A stretch of DNA of 64,000 bases from Rhizophagus irregularis. Taxonomy: Eukaryota; Glomeromycota; Glomeromycetes; Glomerales; Glomeraceae. The number at the start of each line of letters is the position of its first letter. The stretch's first letter is position 1. The notes below the pieces were generated by a model. It saw nothing but the letters and a program-made list of their open reading frames with translations. It was not told where the DNA came from and did no database searches. The stretch is taken from the NCBI RefSeq assembly GCF_026210795.1, contig NC_089442.1, positions 4,492,501-4,556,500 of the forward strand, in the 5' to 3' direction. Made by a program: the position numbers and the translations under genes. This document shows, piece after piece, positions 46,279-57,012 of the stretch.

Positions 46279-47407
46279 GTTCATCTTGTTCGTTTTTCTG
46301 CGCTTCTTTGATACATTCCCCGCATTCGCTATCCGCCTCTTCCATTTCGAACCTTCTATTACCACATTTTTCACATATTATTGTTTCTTTTTCTAACCAT
46401 TCTTTTATCCTCCGTTCTTTTTCCCTCTCATCCATTTCCTCTATCTCTTGAATTTTATCCATAAATATTCTTGTTACCAATATATCCATTTCTATCATCA
46501 ACTTTATTCCTATCTTCCAAATGTACCTCAGTTGATCTTTATCCATAGCATTTGACCTTCTTCTTAATTCACTAAATTTCCATGATTTATCTCCTATTAT
46601 TATTTCTAATTCTTCCTCAGAACTATTTTCCAATTCGTAACTTGCTGGACTATCTTCACTTTCTGAATCTTCTGGTTCTTTTGTAAAACCCCTAGTATCT
46701 ATAAATATTCTTATTATCTTCTGTACCATATTCTTATGATGTTCATGAACATTATCTATTTCTACATTCTCATGTTTTATTCCTCGTATTAATTCTTTTA
46801 CTTTTTCTTCACTTTCTGCTATCTTTTCTTCTTCATACAATAATTCCTTGAACTTTCCTATTGCTTCTACTTCTGCTCTTACAGCCCTAATTTCTCCTAA
46901 TGCAACCCTATACCATTGCCAAAATTTTTCAAATCTTCTTTCAACATCCCAATCTTCTAAAATATATTTGTGTTCTATTAATTCGGGATTTCCAATTAAT
47001 CTATCAAATACTTCGTTCTCTAGATTTCTTTCAATACAATCTCTTACGATTACTAATATAATTGTTCGTAATCCTTTCTCTTTTATTTTCGGCTGTATTC
47101 TATATCTTATTGATTCTGTTATTCTATCCATTATATCCCTACATTTTCCTTTATGTATTGTATCTTCTCTTTCCGAATTATTCATACTTAATAAATCTAA
47201 TACTCCCTTAATCGTCACATCATTATATATTATTATTGCATCTTCAAATTTAAATAATGCGTCCCAAAATTTCTTGAATACTATTGGTTCATTTACTATT
47301 GGATAACATAATTCACAATTTAAACATTCGTCCAATTCTTCCGTTCCTACTTCGTGTTCCTCTTTATGTGTTCTATATTCACTTTCCCATTGATGATACC
47401 ATTCCAT
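46193..47407 (-). CDS. N-terminal Gag extension with zinc-ribbon module
   Basis: 404 residues from the first ATG after the 5' leader. It contains a CX2CX2C cluster near the start (C28, C31, C34), long charged helices (for example EIRAVRAEVEAIGKFKELLY), and a four-cysteine ribbon C345, C348, C362, C365. The segment before and through the ribbon (MDKIQEIEEMDEREKERRIK, then WLEKETIICEKC) matches the corresponding segment of the next ORF (IERYMGIIELEDRELRKEVH, then WLNENTTWCERC), so the module is duplicated. Ty3/gypsy Gags normally lack such an extension. It ends at 46193 shortly after overlapping the next frame; the two are probably one protein joined by a +1 shift, or were split by an indel. 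Confidence 0.75.
   Translation of the reverse strand: MEWYHQWESEYRTHKEEHEVGTEELDECLNCELCYPIVNEPIVFKKFWDALFKFEDAIIIYNDVTIKGVLDLLSMNNSEREDTIHKGKCRDIMDRITESIRYRIQPKIKEKGLRTIILVIVRDCIERNLENEVFDRLIGNPELIEHKYILEDWDVERRFEKFWQWYRVALGEIRAVRAEVEAIGKFKELLYEEEKIAESEEKVKELIRGIKHENVEIDNVHEHHKNMVQKIIRIFIDTRGFTKEPEDSESEDSPASYELENSSEEELEIIIGDKSWKFSELRRRSNAMDKDQLRYIWKIGIKLMIEMDILVTRIFMDKIQEIEEMDEREKERRIKEWLEKETIICEKCGNRRFEMEEADSECGECIKEAQKNEQDELIESNKQLRKIRIRNRCIGNSKNEEVRS
46252..46258 (-). promoter_or_regulatory. Candidate +1 frameshift heptamer CUUAGAA
   Basis: Where the two gag frames overlap, the zero frame reads CAA CTT AGA AAA and the next part needs a +1 shift to GAA AAA TTA. CUU AGG C is the known +1 site of yeast Ty1, in which the CUU-bound tRNA slips to UUA; CUU AGA A has the same layout. 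An ordinary one-base indel in this copy would look the same. Confidence 0.35.
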
Positions 47408-48938
47408 TGTATGCCTTAGTTAAATTGCCATGAATATCCATCCAGAATCTCAATCGGACTCCTCCCTCTATATATATATTTCACCCTTAACATTTCTATT
47501 TTCAATCTTTTAAACATTCTTTTATCTTTAAATAGTTTGCTTCTTTCAATCTTTAGATTCCATCCTTCAGTTTTATGTATTCGCTACGCCATATTTTACT
47601 ATTAATTTTTACTGCGCCTCAAAATTTCAAAAATTATTCTAAGTCCACGATCTCCTCAGACTGCAGAGGTTTTTACTGCGCCACAAAGTTTATCTTTTGT
47701 CACCAAGATCCATAATCTCACATATCACATTCTAAAATTTATCCCCTATCACCGTGATTCATAATTTCACATATCACATATCACAAACTCCAAAATTTTC
47801 ATAACTTTTAAAGTTTGCGAATCTTCAATCTTTCTTATTGTCCACATAAATCCTTCTTACTATATATTCTATATTATATAAATTAATCTATGATACACAA
47901 AATGTCGTTCTTTTCAAATAAATGTCCTTCTTTTCAAATAAATGTTCTTTTTCAAATAAATATTCTTTTTCAAATAAATGTCCTTCTTTTCGGATTTTAC
48001 TCTATTATTAAATACTGCACGTAATATTCATTATACGGCTCGTTAATGTGTAAATATCCTTCTATTTTATCTTCTTTTAACGGAACATTGTAATGAGAAT
48101 GTGAACTAGGACACTACACCAGGAACCTTCATCTGAAATGTAGCCTGGGACCTGTAACAATACAACGTATCCATTTTTTCCTCCTTCGTTGGCCGACTTG
48201 TCTCTTAACGGGTGAATCTAACCTTCCAAAATCCAGTTTCAAAAGTCATCAGCTATCCATAAAACTCATCTAAACCAACTTATCTTTCCTCAAATTAGTG
48301 GACCTATACTGGGCTTATCTCTATCTCTTTCCCATTGGGTAAAAGCATGATAGTTTACAGGTTTGTCCTATTTTATCCATTCAATGTTTCTTGATAGTAG
48401 GTGTCTTTACAATTTTCATTTCCCGTCCCCAAAGCAATTTGCGCATTATTGAGCTGGGTATCCAGATTTGACGTAACCCATACGTTATAATCTTTAATGT
48501 CGAAGAATAAAAATTTTCCAATCTCGAGCATTTATCCAAAATCCAAACTCAGAGGTAACCCATACCACACAAATGAACCCCGGACAATACATTGGTGTTC
48601 TCCCATTATTAATCTTTATTCCAAAATTTATCTTTCGCTTCCCCATCTCCTTATGAAATTTCTCAGGTACTTTATTCCCGAAAGAAACATTCTTGTGCTT
48701 TCTATCGATTAAGTGATTACTTGCACAACTTCAAACTCCAATCTTTCACCTTTTCAAGTTTTTAACTCGTTAAATCCTCATTAATTTATTGGTTCCTTTT
48801 GAACTCGTCAAAACCTGAAATCTAAAAATAAATTCTAAAATAAAATATTGATTAATAATACCTATCAGTGACTTACTAACGAAATTAAATTTTCATATTC
48901 ATTATAACAATAATCATGTGATGATGATCATTTCCTTT
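47408..48938 (-). other. Retrotransposon 5' leader (non-coding)
   Basis: About 1.5 kb between the PBS and the first gag ATG with no supported ORF. It includes repeated CAAATAAATGTCCTTCTTTT words at about 47905-47995 and unusually mixed base composition compared with the flanks. A long leader may hold packaging or translation signals; none can be named. Confidence 0.55.
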
Positions 48939-48954
48939 CTCGGAGCATGCACCA
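48939..48954 (-). promoter_or_regulatory. tRNA primer binding site
   Basis: Two bases after the 5' LTR the minus strand reads TGGTGCATGCTCCGAG, complementary to a tRNA 3' end finishing GCATGCACCA. The tRNA identity is not determined. Confidence 0.7.
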
Positions 48955-48956
48955 TA

Positions 48957-50049
48957 TGAGATCCCCCAATTCCCTCTGTCATCAATTTACAGAGTTGCCA
49001 CATCGAACGGGCATTCCCATGGTCGAACGAACGAATGAACGAACGAATGAACAATTAAACGAACAAACAAATAATCAACAACTTAATTATCAAACGACAT
49101 AATCAACGAACAATATACAACAACATTCTTGGTTCACGACATAAATAGCGTTAGTAATATAAAACGTCGAACGATATAAAATAAAATTTAACTTCTCTAA
49201 ATTTTCCCCAAATTATATCCACTTTTACCTTTAATTTCAAACTTCGATGGCTCTCGCTACGAATTATTACTTTTCAAAAACGTATATTTAATTCATCTTC
49301 ATTTTATTCAATTAAAATTAATTAAGCAAACATTAATTAAAGTTTAGGCGAACCTATTACCTTTAATTAACATTAAACTTTACTAACAAATAATTAAAAA
49401 ATAAAACTTATATTTTTATTGAGTTCTGTGGATGAGAACTATGGAATTACCTTGAATTCCGCTCTCTATATATACAATTTTTATGCTACTTTCTATTCTA
49501 TCTATATACTATCTTTTATGTTCTTTTTACATATTATCTTTGAACTATCTTTCTAATATACTATCTATATTTTAAATACGCTATCTTTTAATATGCTATC
49601 TTTTAATATGCTATCTTTTTATATATATTCTTTTTAATGTATTATCTTTTACGTTCCATCTTTATACTATCTTTTTATATTATCTTTTACATTATTTTGT
49701 GTTCTTTAATCTTTCTGACATTATTTTATACGTTCTTTTAATTCGCTTTATGTGTTTTGCTTATAATCTATCTTTTGTGGCTTATAATTATTCTTTCTTA
49801 TCGTTCTTATTGTTAAAGATTGCTAAGCCGCAATTGATCGACTCTATTTATCCTATTGGTTCCTTGTCAATCATTCAATAAATATTACATCATGTAGATC
49901 ATTACTCTTCCTAAATGTTTATCCTTTTCGGCTAATTATTTATCCATCTACGCCAATCCACGATTAATTTGTTCGTTCTTAATATTTAATAATTACATTT
50001 GGTGGTTGAATTTTATCATCTTTTCGTGCTTGATATTTGACCGTTTACA
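48957..50049 (-). repeat. 5' LTR of the retrotransposon
   Basis: 1,093 bp, direct repeat of 29051-30144, the upstream LTR in the minus-strand reading direction, so it should contain the promoter. Near-identity with the other LTR indicates recent insertion. Confidence 0.95.
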
Positions 50050-50053
50050 CCGG

Positions 50054-50674
50054 AATCATTAGTTCCGGCATTTTTCATTTTAATTTTACATGTAAAAACG
50101 CTGAAACTATTAGTTTCGGCATTTTTTTTTCAATTTTACATGTAAAAACGCCAAAACTGATACAGTTAACTCTCTATAAATGCACCCTCTATAAATGCAC
50201 ACCCTCTATAAATGCACCTTTTATCTAGTCCCAACTTGGGCCTTAATGCTAAATGCACGGTTTTTATATATATGTATTCTGTAAATGCACCCTTTATAAA
50301 AAAAATTTTATATAATTTACTTATAAAATTTTTGTATTATCTTAATTTTAGATTAATATCATATAGATTTATATGTATTCTATAAATGCACATCCTCTTT
50401 AAATGCACTCTTATACCTGGTCCCAAGGGGGTGCATTTATAGAGAGTTGACTGTAGTTTCGGCATTTTTTTTCAATTTTACATGTAAAAATGCCAGAATC
50501 ATTAGTTCCGGCGTTTTTCATTTTTATTTTACATGTAAAAACGCCAAAACTATTAGTTTCGGCATTTTTTTTTTCAATTTTACATGTAAAAACGCCGGAA
50601 TCATTAGTTTTGGCGTTTTTCATTTTGATTTTACATGTAAAAATGCCAGAACTATTAGTTTCGGTGTTTTTAAT
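50054..50674. repeat. Palindrome array, right part
   Basis: Continues the array cut at 29050, with the same alternating 21-bp palindromes and TTTTACATGTAAAAAC linkers. A 291-bp MITE interrupts it at 50163-50453. After the array come GGGTC-rich repeats. Confidence 0.8.
50163..50453. mobile_element. 291-bp TA-target MITE, copy 2
   Basis: Same family, same length and reverse orientation relative to 19840-20130. Ends CAGTTAACTCTCTATAAATG and its inverse; TA at 50161-50162 and 50454-50455. Removal with one TA restores the palindrome ACTGATAGTTTCGGC of the host array, proving insertion rather than co-amplification. Confidence 0.85.
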
Positions 50675-50684
50675 TTATTTGACC

Positions 50685-50835
50685 CAAATATATGTCGGGT
50701 CAACAGGTCGGGTCAGGTACCGACTAGCACTGATCCGACCCGTGTCAGGTCATGAATTTGATGACCTGACCTGAATATTTCGGGTCAACCCGTCGGGTCA
50801 CCCGATCTGTCAGGTCAGGTTGCGGAGCTCTATTT
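50685..50835. repeat. GGGTC/GACCTG-rich right end of the old element
   Basis: Words GTCGGGTCA, CAGGTCGGGTCAGG and GACCTGACCTGA match the block at 28353-28505. It ends at about GTTGCGGAGCTCTA, whose inverse (TAGAGCTCCGCAAC) is loosely similar to the left end TTAGAGAAAATCGCAC. Confidence 0.5.
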
Positions 50836-52209
50836 GTGATGCTGAATTTATTTGTCCTTGACTTGAACGACAAAATAATTTAACCCATTATTTTACTTTA
50901 TTTTCAAAATTATTAATTTCAGAATTTGTTAGATTAAGATGTTTTAAAACTAAATATAGATCATAAAAATTATGCCATAATTTTTGAATATCTATACCAC
51001 ATTTTCCTAAAATAAAATCAACAATAGGAAAATGTTGCAAACCCTTTTTCTTATCAGATTCCATTAATGAAGTCCACCCATTTGCCACTATTTGATCTTG
51101 ACTTAAAAAATTCAAAATGAACTTTAATTGATATCATGGTTTGTTCAACTTGATTTTTTATTTCTCATTTGAATTCCTTTTTTTTAAATAAATCATTAAA
51201 AAAATATTCTATCAATACATCTGAAATGTATAATAATAGATATAACTTATCTGGAATGTAATTTTCTTGTTTAATAATAAGAAATAATGATAGTTTTTTT
51301 TGACTTATTAGAATTTTACAATTAGAATAAAATTAATTTAATAAAAATTGTTTTTAATAAATTTATACTTACATTTTGTATTTTTATTAATTGGCCAGCA
51401 TAAATCCATATTCCAGTGTATATTTACTTGCTTCACAATCACAATATAAACAAAAATATTTTGAATTTGAAGCACTTAATCCCATTATATTGTACATAAT
51501 TACATAAACTTCCAATCACCAGAAAAAAACAACTCAATTGGTTAATGCACATCATTAACAGAAATCCCATTTTCTTGAAGATCTTGAAGTTGATATTTAA
51601 ATAGATTTCCAACTTTAGCCAATGTTTTGTATCTTTCTTTACCTATACTTTACTAAAAATAATCAATTTTTAAAATGATTTTATAATAATTTTAAAATAC
51701 TACTAAAATACATCTAATATATTAAAATGTTTTTATTATACTTTAGTTATTATTTTGTAATTGTATTGTATCTAGATCTATAAAATATCTCAAAATAATA
51801 TCACAATAATTTTTAATGCTTTTATTATTATTTTATTATTATAATTTAATTAACTTTGATATTATTTTAATATTTTAATTTTAAAAATACTTTAAATATA
51901 TTTTGATATATTTTAAAAATTTTACAAAATAATTGCACAATTGTTTTAAAAGCTATTGTATCTAGATCTATAAAAATATTTCAAAAAATTGGCAATTTTT
52001 AGTAAAGTATAAAGACAAATACTAATTTATTATTTAATAATAAATGCTCTAAAAAATTTATAAAATTTAATACTACCTATATTGATGGTCTGGTTTTAAC
52101 ACTTCATCTTTTTCATTTAATAAACAAATAGTTATCATCACATGATTTTGTTTACGTCCTACATTTCTTCCATCTCCACCAAGCTTCAAATTAATTGTAT
52201 TTCCTGGTA

Positions 52210-52907
52210 AGGCCACTCCAATTTAATAGTTTGTTTAACGTACTCCACCCCCCTCGTTTTTGAAAAATTTTTAAAGATAAACAAACATATGTTATATCAC
52301 ATGATTTATAACAATATTGCCAATCTGTACAATATTTAAAAGAATTTCTTTGAATCTTCCGAATTTATGTTTTTATAATAAAAATAAATAAAAATAAATA
52401 AAAAAATTTCTTTGCATCTGAATCTATATTTCTAGTGGTACAATTAATAATAGTAATATACGTAAACTTATCAATTGCACTATCTGTAATAAACCAAGAT
52501 ATATTTTTAGTAAAATTGCAGAGTGATAAAGAAAAAACTAATTTAGAAATTTTATTAAATAATGTGATTTATATTTGTGGATCTCCTATAACTCCTGAAA
52601 TACATAATCTTTACAAAAAAGTTTATGTTAGACAAAAAATCTATTGTAGTAGTCCAATTGAAGCTGTATATTATTCATGTCATCATTAAATTATTTGTTT
52701 TTATTGTAGGGAAAAAAATGAGTTATTAGAGTCAGATGATAGCTTGAAGAAAAATTTACTACTATATATTCATTTTGCCAAACTTGTAAAAGTAAAGGTT
52801 ATTAATTTATATGTTTATTTTTAAATGTTTACTTAATTTGACCTCCTCCCCCCCTCAATTTTTATATAAAGTTAGAACGTTAAACAAACTATTAAATTGG
52901 AGCGGCC
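52210..52907 (+). mobile_element. 698-bp TIR element with a small coding remnant
   Basis: The left arm GGCCACTCCAATTTAATAGT and the inverse of the right arm (ACTATTAAATTGGAGCGGCC) with TA on both sides. Inside, the plus strand has an open frame at 52435-52689 (ending SPIEAVYYSCHH) and, after a TTGTAG acceptor-like site, NELLESDDSLKKNLLLYIHF at about 52720-52795. These may be one degenerate spliced gene; no domain is recognised. Confidence 0.5.
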
Positions 52908-52910
52908 TAA

Positions 52911-53130
52911 TGTTGCTGCCCGAAACTCATTTAACAATAAAATTCAAAAATCCAAAACTCAAAAACTTTATTTTTAATGAAAAAATTGGTAAATCAAAAA
53001 CTTTCAAATTATAATTAGTTTTGGAAAAGCATAAAACCAGTTTTGACAATTAAGTTTATTATAAAAAATAGTTTTGGATTGAATTTTGACTAAACTAAAA
53101 TTTTGAAAAAATAGTTTTGGCAAGCATCCT
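52911..53130. repeat. Solo arm of the AGGATGCTTGCC TIR family
   Basis: Matches the right arm of the 3.3-kb element (23440-23658) in orientation and sequence, ending at AAGCATCCT followed by TA. No left arm is nearby, so it is a remnant, now directly adjoining the 698-bp element. Confidence 0.6.
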
Positions 53131-54140
53131 TATTTACTGGTTGAAGAATTGGTGGGTTTGATCTGCTCCAAATAGGAATAAATATTTGAAGAAGATTTCT
53201 AATAGATTGATAAACACCATTACCAATTTCTTGTTCATCAACTATGATTCCAATAAGATTATCTTGATGTTCTTCATCATCATCAAGTATGGATTGTTGA
53301 TTCAATTCTTTATCAAGGTTAATTATTTCAATTGGTATTTGTTCATTAATTAATTTTGTAATTTCTATTCTCCTTTGTGCAACTTGATATTCACGCATCA
53401 ACCTTGTTTCCACAGCAGCAAGTCTTCGATATCCCATCATGACCTAATAAAGCTTCATCACAGGCACGTACATAGGCATCTAATTTTATATGATCTAATG
53501 ATAAATTGTATTTTATATTAATAGTATGATCTTCATATCCCAATTCCATATTACGTAAGTGAATTGGCTCCCCAGATTCTGATACCATTCGATGTTGTAA
53601 AATAAGCTGTTTAATTTTCTTGTGAGCATCTCTTATTTTGTTGTGATACTGATACTACTTCACTAAGTGGTCTCTTTCTTTTATCAATAATAGTAGTTTT
53701 TTCTAAAGATGATTCTCCAGTTCATACTTGATGTAATATTTCAATATCAAATCCAAAAAACATGTATTCCAGAAATTTTGGATTTTTCACGATTAGTTTT
53801 CTATATTAATATGTAACAATTCGTAACAATTAATAAAAAACGCGTAAAAACGCGTATTTATTTTTTTTAAAGAATATTAATATAAATTTAATTTCCCGAA
53901 AATAAATAATTAAATACCTTTAAAAATGCATTTACAGCTCCACTAGCAGACCGCTCACTAGATACTACCCATTCTGCTCAACCTTCTTTCCATGTAATTG
54001 TATATAAAATTTTATTTGCAATAGTATACTTTGTTTCACAACACAGCATTTGGTCTGCAACTTCCGTCTTTACGATATATCCATCAGGAATTTGATATTG
54101 AACAGCGTTTTGACCACGACCACTTTTCTGTGTATATTTA

Positions 54141-54921
54141 ACATTTTGTGGATATTGCCCAAGTGCTATTATCTTATATTTTGAGCGAAAAACCTTTCCT
54201 CCAGCTATATACTGAGCGTATATATATAAGGGTTATTAAGATAATCCTGATAAAAAATTCTTGCAGGCTATATTGTAAACATTTAATAGTTAAGTTAATA
54301 AACGTGTATATTATTCATAAAGAAAGTAAATTTGCTTACCATAGGGTGATTAGAATGTTACAGAGAGTCTTTTTATGTATTTTCTGTTTTTTTTATCAAA
54401 AATTTTTGAAACCCGAATAGTAAAAATAAAAAAATAACAGCTATTAGAAAACCTCTTCTATATTTTCTCAATTTTGCAATGAACCCTTTTCAAACTAATC
54501 TACAACTAATCTGAAACTTGCGATTCCAATAGTAAAAAAAAAATTTTTTTTTTTATCATTAGCATGTTAGGAGCTCTAAATTAGAGTTATCAGTCAGATC
54601 AGGTTACATCACAAAATGCACTTAGTGAAGCGAGATCAGCCCATATGATAAATCAATGGACGCCCCTTGACTATATATATACCGGTACCTTATTAATTAA
54701 AACATGATCTACAACTAACATTTTTTTGTTGACTTTTAAAGACAAGCATATTCGCTTAAATTGGGGTTTACAACGGCAAAAAAAGTTGTGGTGTTAATGA
54801 AAAAAAAAAATTTTTTTTTTTAATTTAATTAAATAAAAGGACAACCTTTTATTTTTATTTTACACAAATTCTTTTTAATTATATACTTTTTTTCTAAAAT
54901 ATTTTTCACCGTAATGCCATA
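54141..54921. promoter_or_regulatory. Upstream region of the pseudokinase gene
   Basis: No gene is supported. TATATATATACCGG at about 54671-54684 could serve as a distal TATA element, and T-rich tracts precede the ATG at 54922. An open frame at 54148-54420 has no recognised feature. Confidence 0.35.
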
Positions 54922-57012
54922 ATGAATACTATTAACCAAGCTTTCGGTGCCGTAGGAAACGCTGTAGGTTCATATATGCCTTTAGTTGAAATAGCTTCGG
55001 GTTTAATTAAGGCAATAGTAGAAGTTTATCGAGCGGCAGAATATAACAAAAAAATTTGCCGTGCTCTAGCAGAACGAGTTGGAATAACTGTTGCACCTTT
55101 GGAGTTGTTAAAAATTAGACATGAAAATGAATTACGCGATGAAGTATTTTATTCCGCTTTTTATAAATTTATTTATGTTTTAGAAAATATTAAAGAATAT
55201 ATTAATGAAGTTTCGAAAATTCACGGTTTTAGAAAATATGCAAAAGCAATTGTTGTAAGGGAAAAATTTGAAAAACTTACGGAAGATTATGATACTGCAA
55301 TGAAAGATTTAAATTTTACTTTGGTAATTGCTAATGAAGAACGAAGAAAGAATGACGAAATAGCTTTATCAGAAGATCTTGCCGAATTTGAAAAATATCT
55401 TAGTGCGATTGATAGTAAAGCTGACAATATTTATGAAGAGGTAAAGTATATTAGGAAACATCTTGACGATAAAACATTTCATGGTGCAAATAAGATTGAT
55501 TCAAAAAGTCTATTACTTCCTGCACGAGGGAAACCTGATAATAGACGTGGTAAATTTCCTAATTTTGTGGAGAAAAGAACTCTTAATGGACAAGAAGTAG
55601 CATGTAAATTAACTTCAACGACTGACGAAGAAATGGAATCAAATACAAGAGTGCAAGGACATCTTGAAATTTTAATGAAATTATCGACATGTAATCATAT
55701 TCTTAGATTTTATGGTGTCTCAAAAATTGACGAAACTAATGCCATGGTTTTTGAATGGGCTCAACGTGGAACATTGAAAGAATTATATGAATTAAAGGAT
55801 ATTCAATGGCATTATAAGGTTCAAATTGCTCTTAAAATTTGTCGCGGGCTTATATTTTTACAAAGTGCTGAAATTTTACATCATGACCTGAGATGTGAAA
55901 ATATCTTGATGACAGAAAGTTTAGAACCAAAAATTTATAACTTTAAGTTGGCACGTCATACTTTCGACAAAACCACTACTTTAAAGGGAGAAATTAACGA
56001 CGCTGTACGTTGGTTAGCCCCTGAGAAATTAAGCAACTATAAGTCAAAATATACGACGCAATGTGAAATTTTTAGTTTTGGTGTTCTACTTTGGGAACTT
56101 GCTTTTGAAAAAATTCCATATAGAAGTCTGGAAGTAGATAAAATTAGAGATTTCGTGATTAAAGGTGGTAGAGAAAGAATTAAATTTGGGAATTCCACTT
56201 CTGAAATTTCTAAACTTCAAGAAGCTTATAAACAAATTATAGATGACAGTATGTATTATTCATATCAACAATCATATAATATACTAGTAAATTATTAAAG
56301 AAAATGCTTTCATTAACTTTTATATAACTAACTAGCTTGGAAGAATAATCCACAAGAACGTATTTCCTTTTTGAAAGCATTAGACATGCTAGAAGAATTA
56401 TATAATTCTATCAATCATATGTTCGATGAAAATTTACCAGCTTTACTTGAGGATAAATCCCTGGACTTAGATGGATCAAAAGCAATTGATGATATCGATG
56501 ATGATGATGAATTTGTATTACCAGACGATTTTACAGTTCCAGCAATTCCATTAGATGAAGGTATACAAGCTCATAAGAAAGGTGAATATCAAAAAGCATG
56601 GAATTGTTTTGAATATCATGCAAAAAATGGTAATACACTAGCAAAGTGTTGGAAAGGTCGTTATTTATGGGATGGATACCTTGACGGTATTAAAGAACGT
56701 GATGACGGTAGAAAATTACTTAAAGAAGCTGCCGATGAAGGACATGCTGATGCTCAGTTATTTTATGCTTTTACTTTAAAAAAGTCAATGAATGAAGGTA
56801 AAAATATAGACACGTTTATTGATTATATTACTAAAGCTGCCAAAGGAAATAATGAAGTTGCGCAATATAATTTGGGTGATATATATTATAAAGGAAAATT
56901 GAATATTCCAAAGGATGAAAAAGAAGGAATTAGATGGTTAAAAATGGCTGCTTTACGTGATAACACTAGGGCAATTAAATTACTAAATGAAAAGGGAATA
57001 AAATATATTTAA
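54922..57012 (+). CDS. MLKL-like helical domain - pseudokinase - Sel1 repeat protein
   Basis: Exon 1 is 54922-56248; the intron 56249-56335 has donor GTATGT and branch CTAACTAACTAG; exon 2 is 56336-57012. The product is 667 residues. Residues about 5-185 are helical (LVEIASGLIKAIVEVYRAAE, YNKKICRALAERV), resembling the four-helix N-terminus of MLKL/HeLo-type proteins. A kinase fold spans about 200-455: VACK lysine K229, alpha-C glutamate E249, HHDLRCEN with D322 and N327, but N340-F341-K342 replaces DFG, and the glycine loop is poor, so catalysis is doubtful. WLAPE (A366-E368) is intact and a TKL-like end (W444 KNNPQERISF) follows. An acidic linker precedes Sel1 repeats (about 515-665), which bind partner proteins. 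Sel1-kinase proteins are greatly expanded in this fungal group. Signalling or regulated cell death is inference. Confidence 0.85.

Larger units (their letters stand above)
29051..50049 (-). mobile_element. Ty3/gypsy-type LTR retrotransposon with a nucleotide-kinase domain, 21 kb with nested insert
   Basis: Two direct LTRs of 1,094 and 1,093 bp (TG...CA ends) bound 18.8 kb of internal sequence. Four-base CCGG target duplications (29047-29050, 50050-50053) flank the element, and joining them restores the host palindrome unit exactly. Coding order on the minus strand is gag, protease, reverse transcriptase, RNase H, kinase-like domain, integrase, which is the Ty3/gypsy order. The PBS follows the right-hand (5') LTR and the PPT precedes the left-hand (3') LTR. 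A 9.7-kb DNA transposon sits in gag; without it the element is about 11.3 kb. The LTRs differ at about ten positions by eye, so insertion was recent, yet integrase carries a frameshift, so this copy is probably not autonomous. Confidence 0.93.
50888..54140 (-). pseudogene. Decayed multi-exon gene of a repeated family, unknown function
   Basis: Coding pieces appear in order on the minus strand: QNAVQYQIPDGYIVKTEVAD (about 54100), NPKFLEYMFFGFDIEILHQ (53790), VSESGEPIHLRNMELGYEDH (53585), then after a one-base shift at about 53420 YRRLAAVETRLMREYQVAQR to about 53135. TIR elements occupy 52210-53130. It resumes as GNTINLKLGGDGRNVGRKQN (52205), GKERYKTLAKVGNLFKYQLQ (51640), IELFFSGDWKFM (51540), MDLCWPINK (51400) and WTSLMESDKKKGLQHFPIVD (51080) to 50888. 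Several TGA/TAA stops lie in frame. I have the impression that similar proteins form large families in Rhizophagus, but I cannot name a domain; a transposon origin is possible. Confidence 0.55.
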
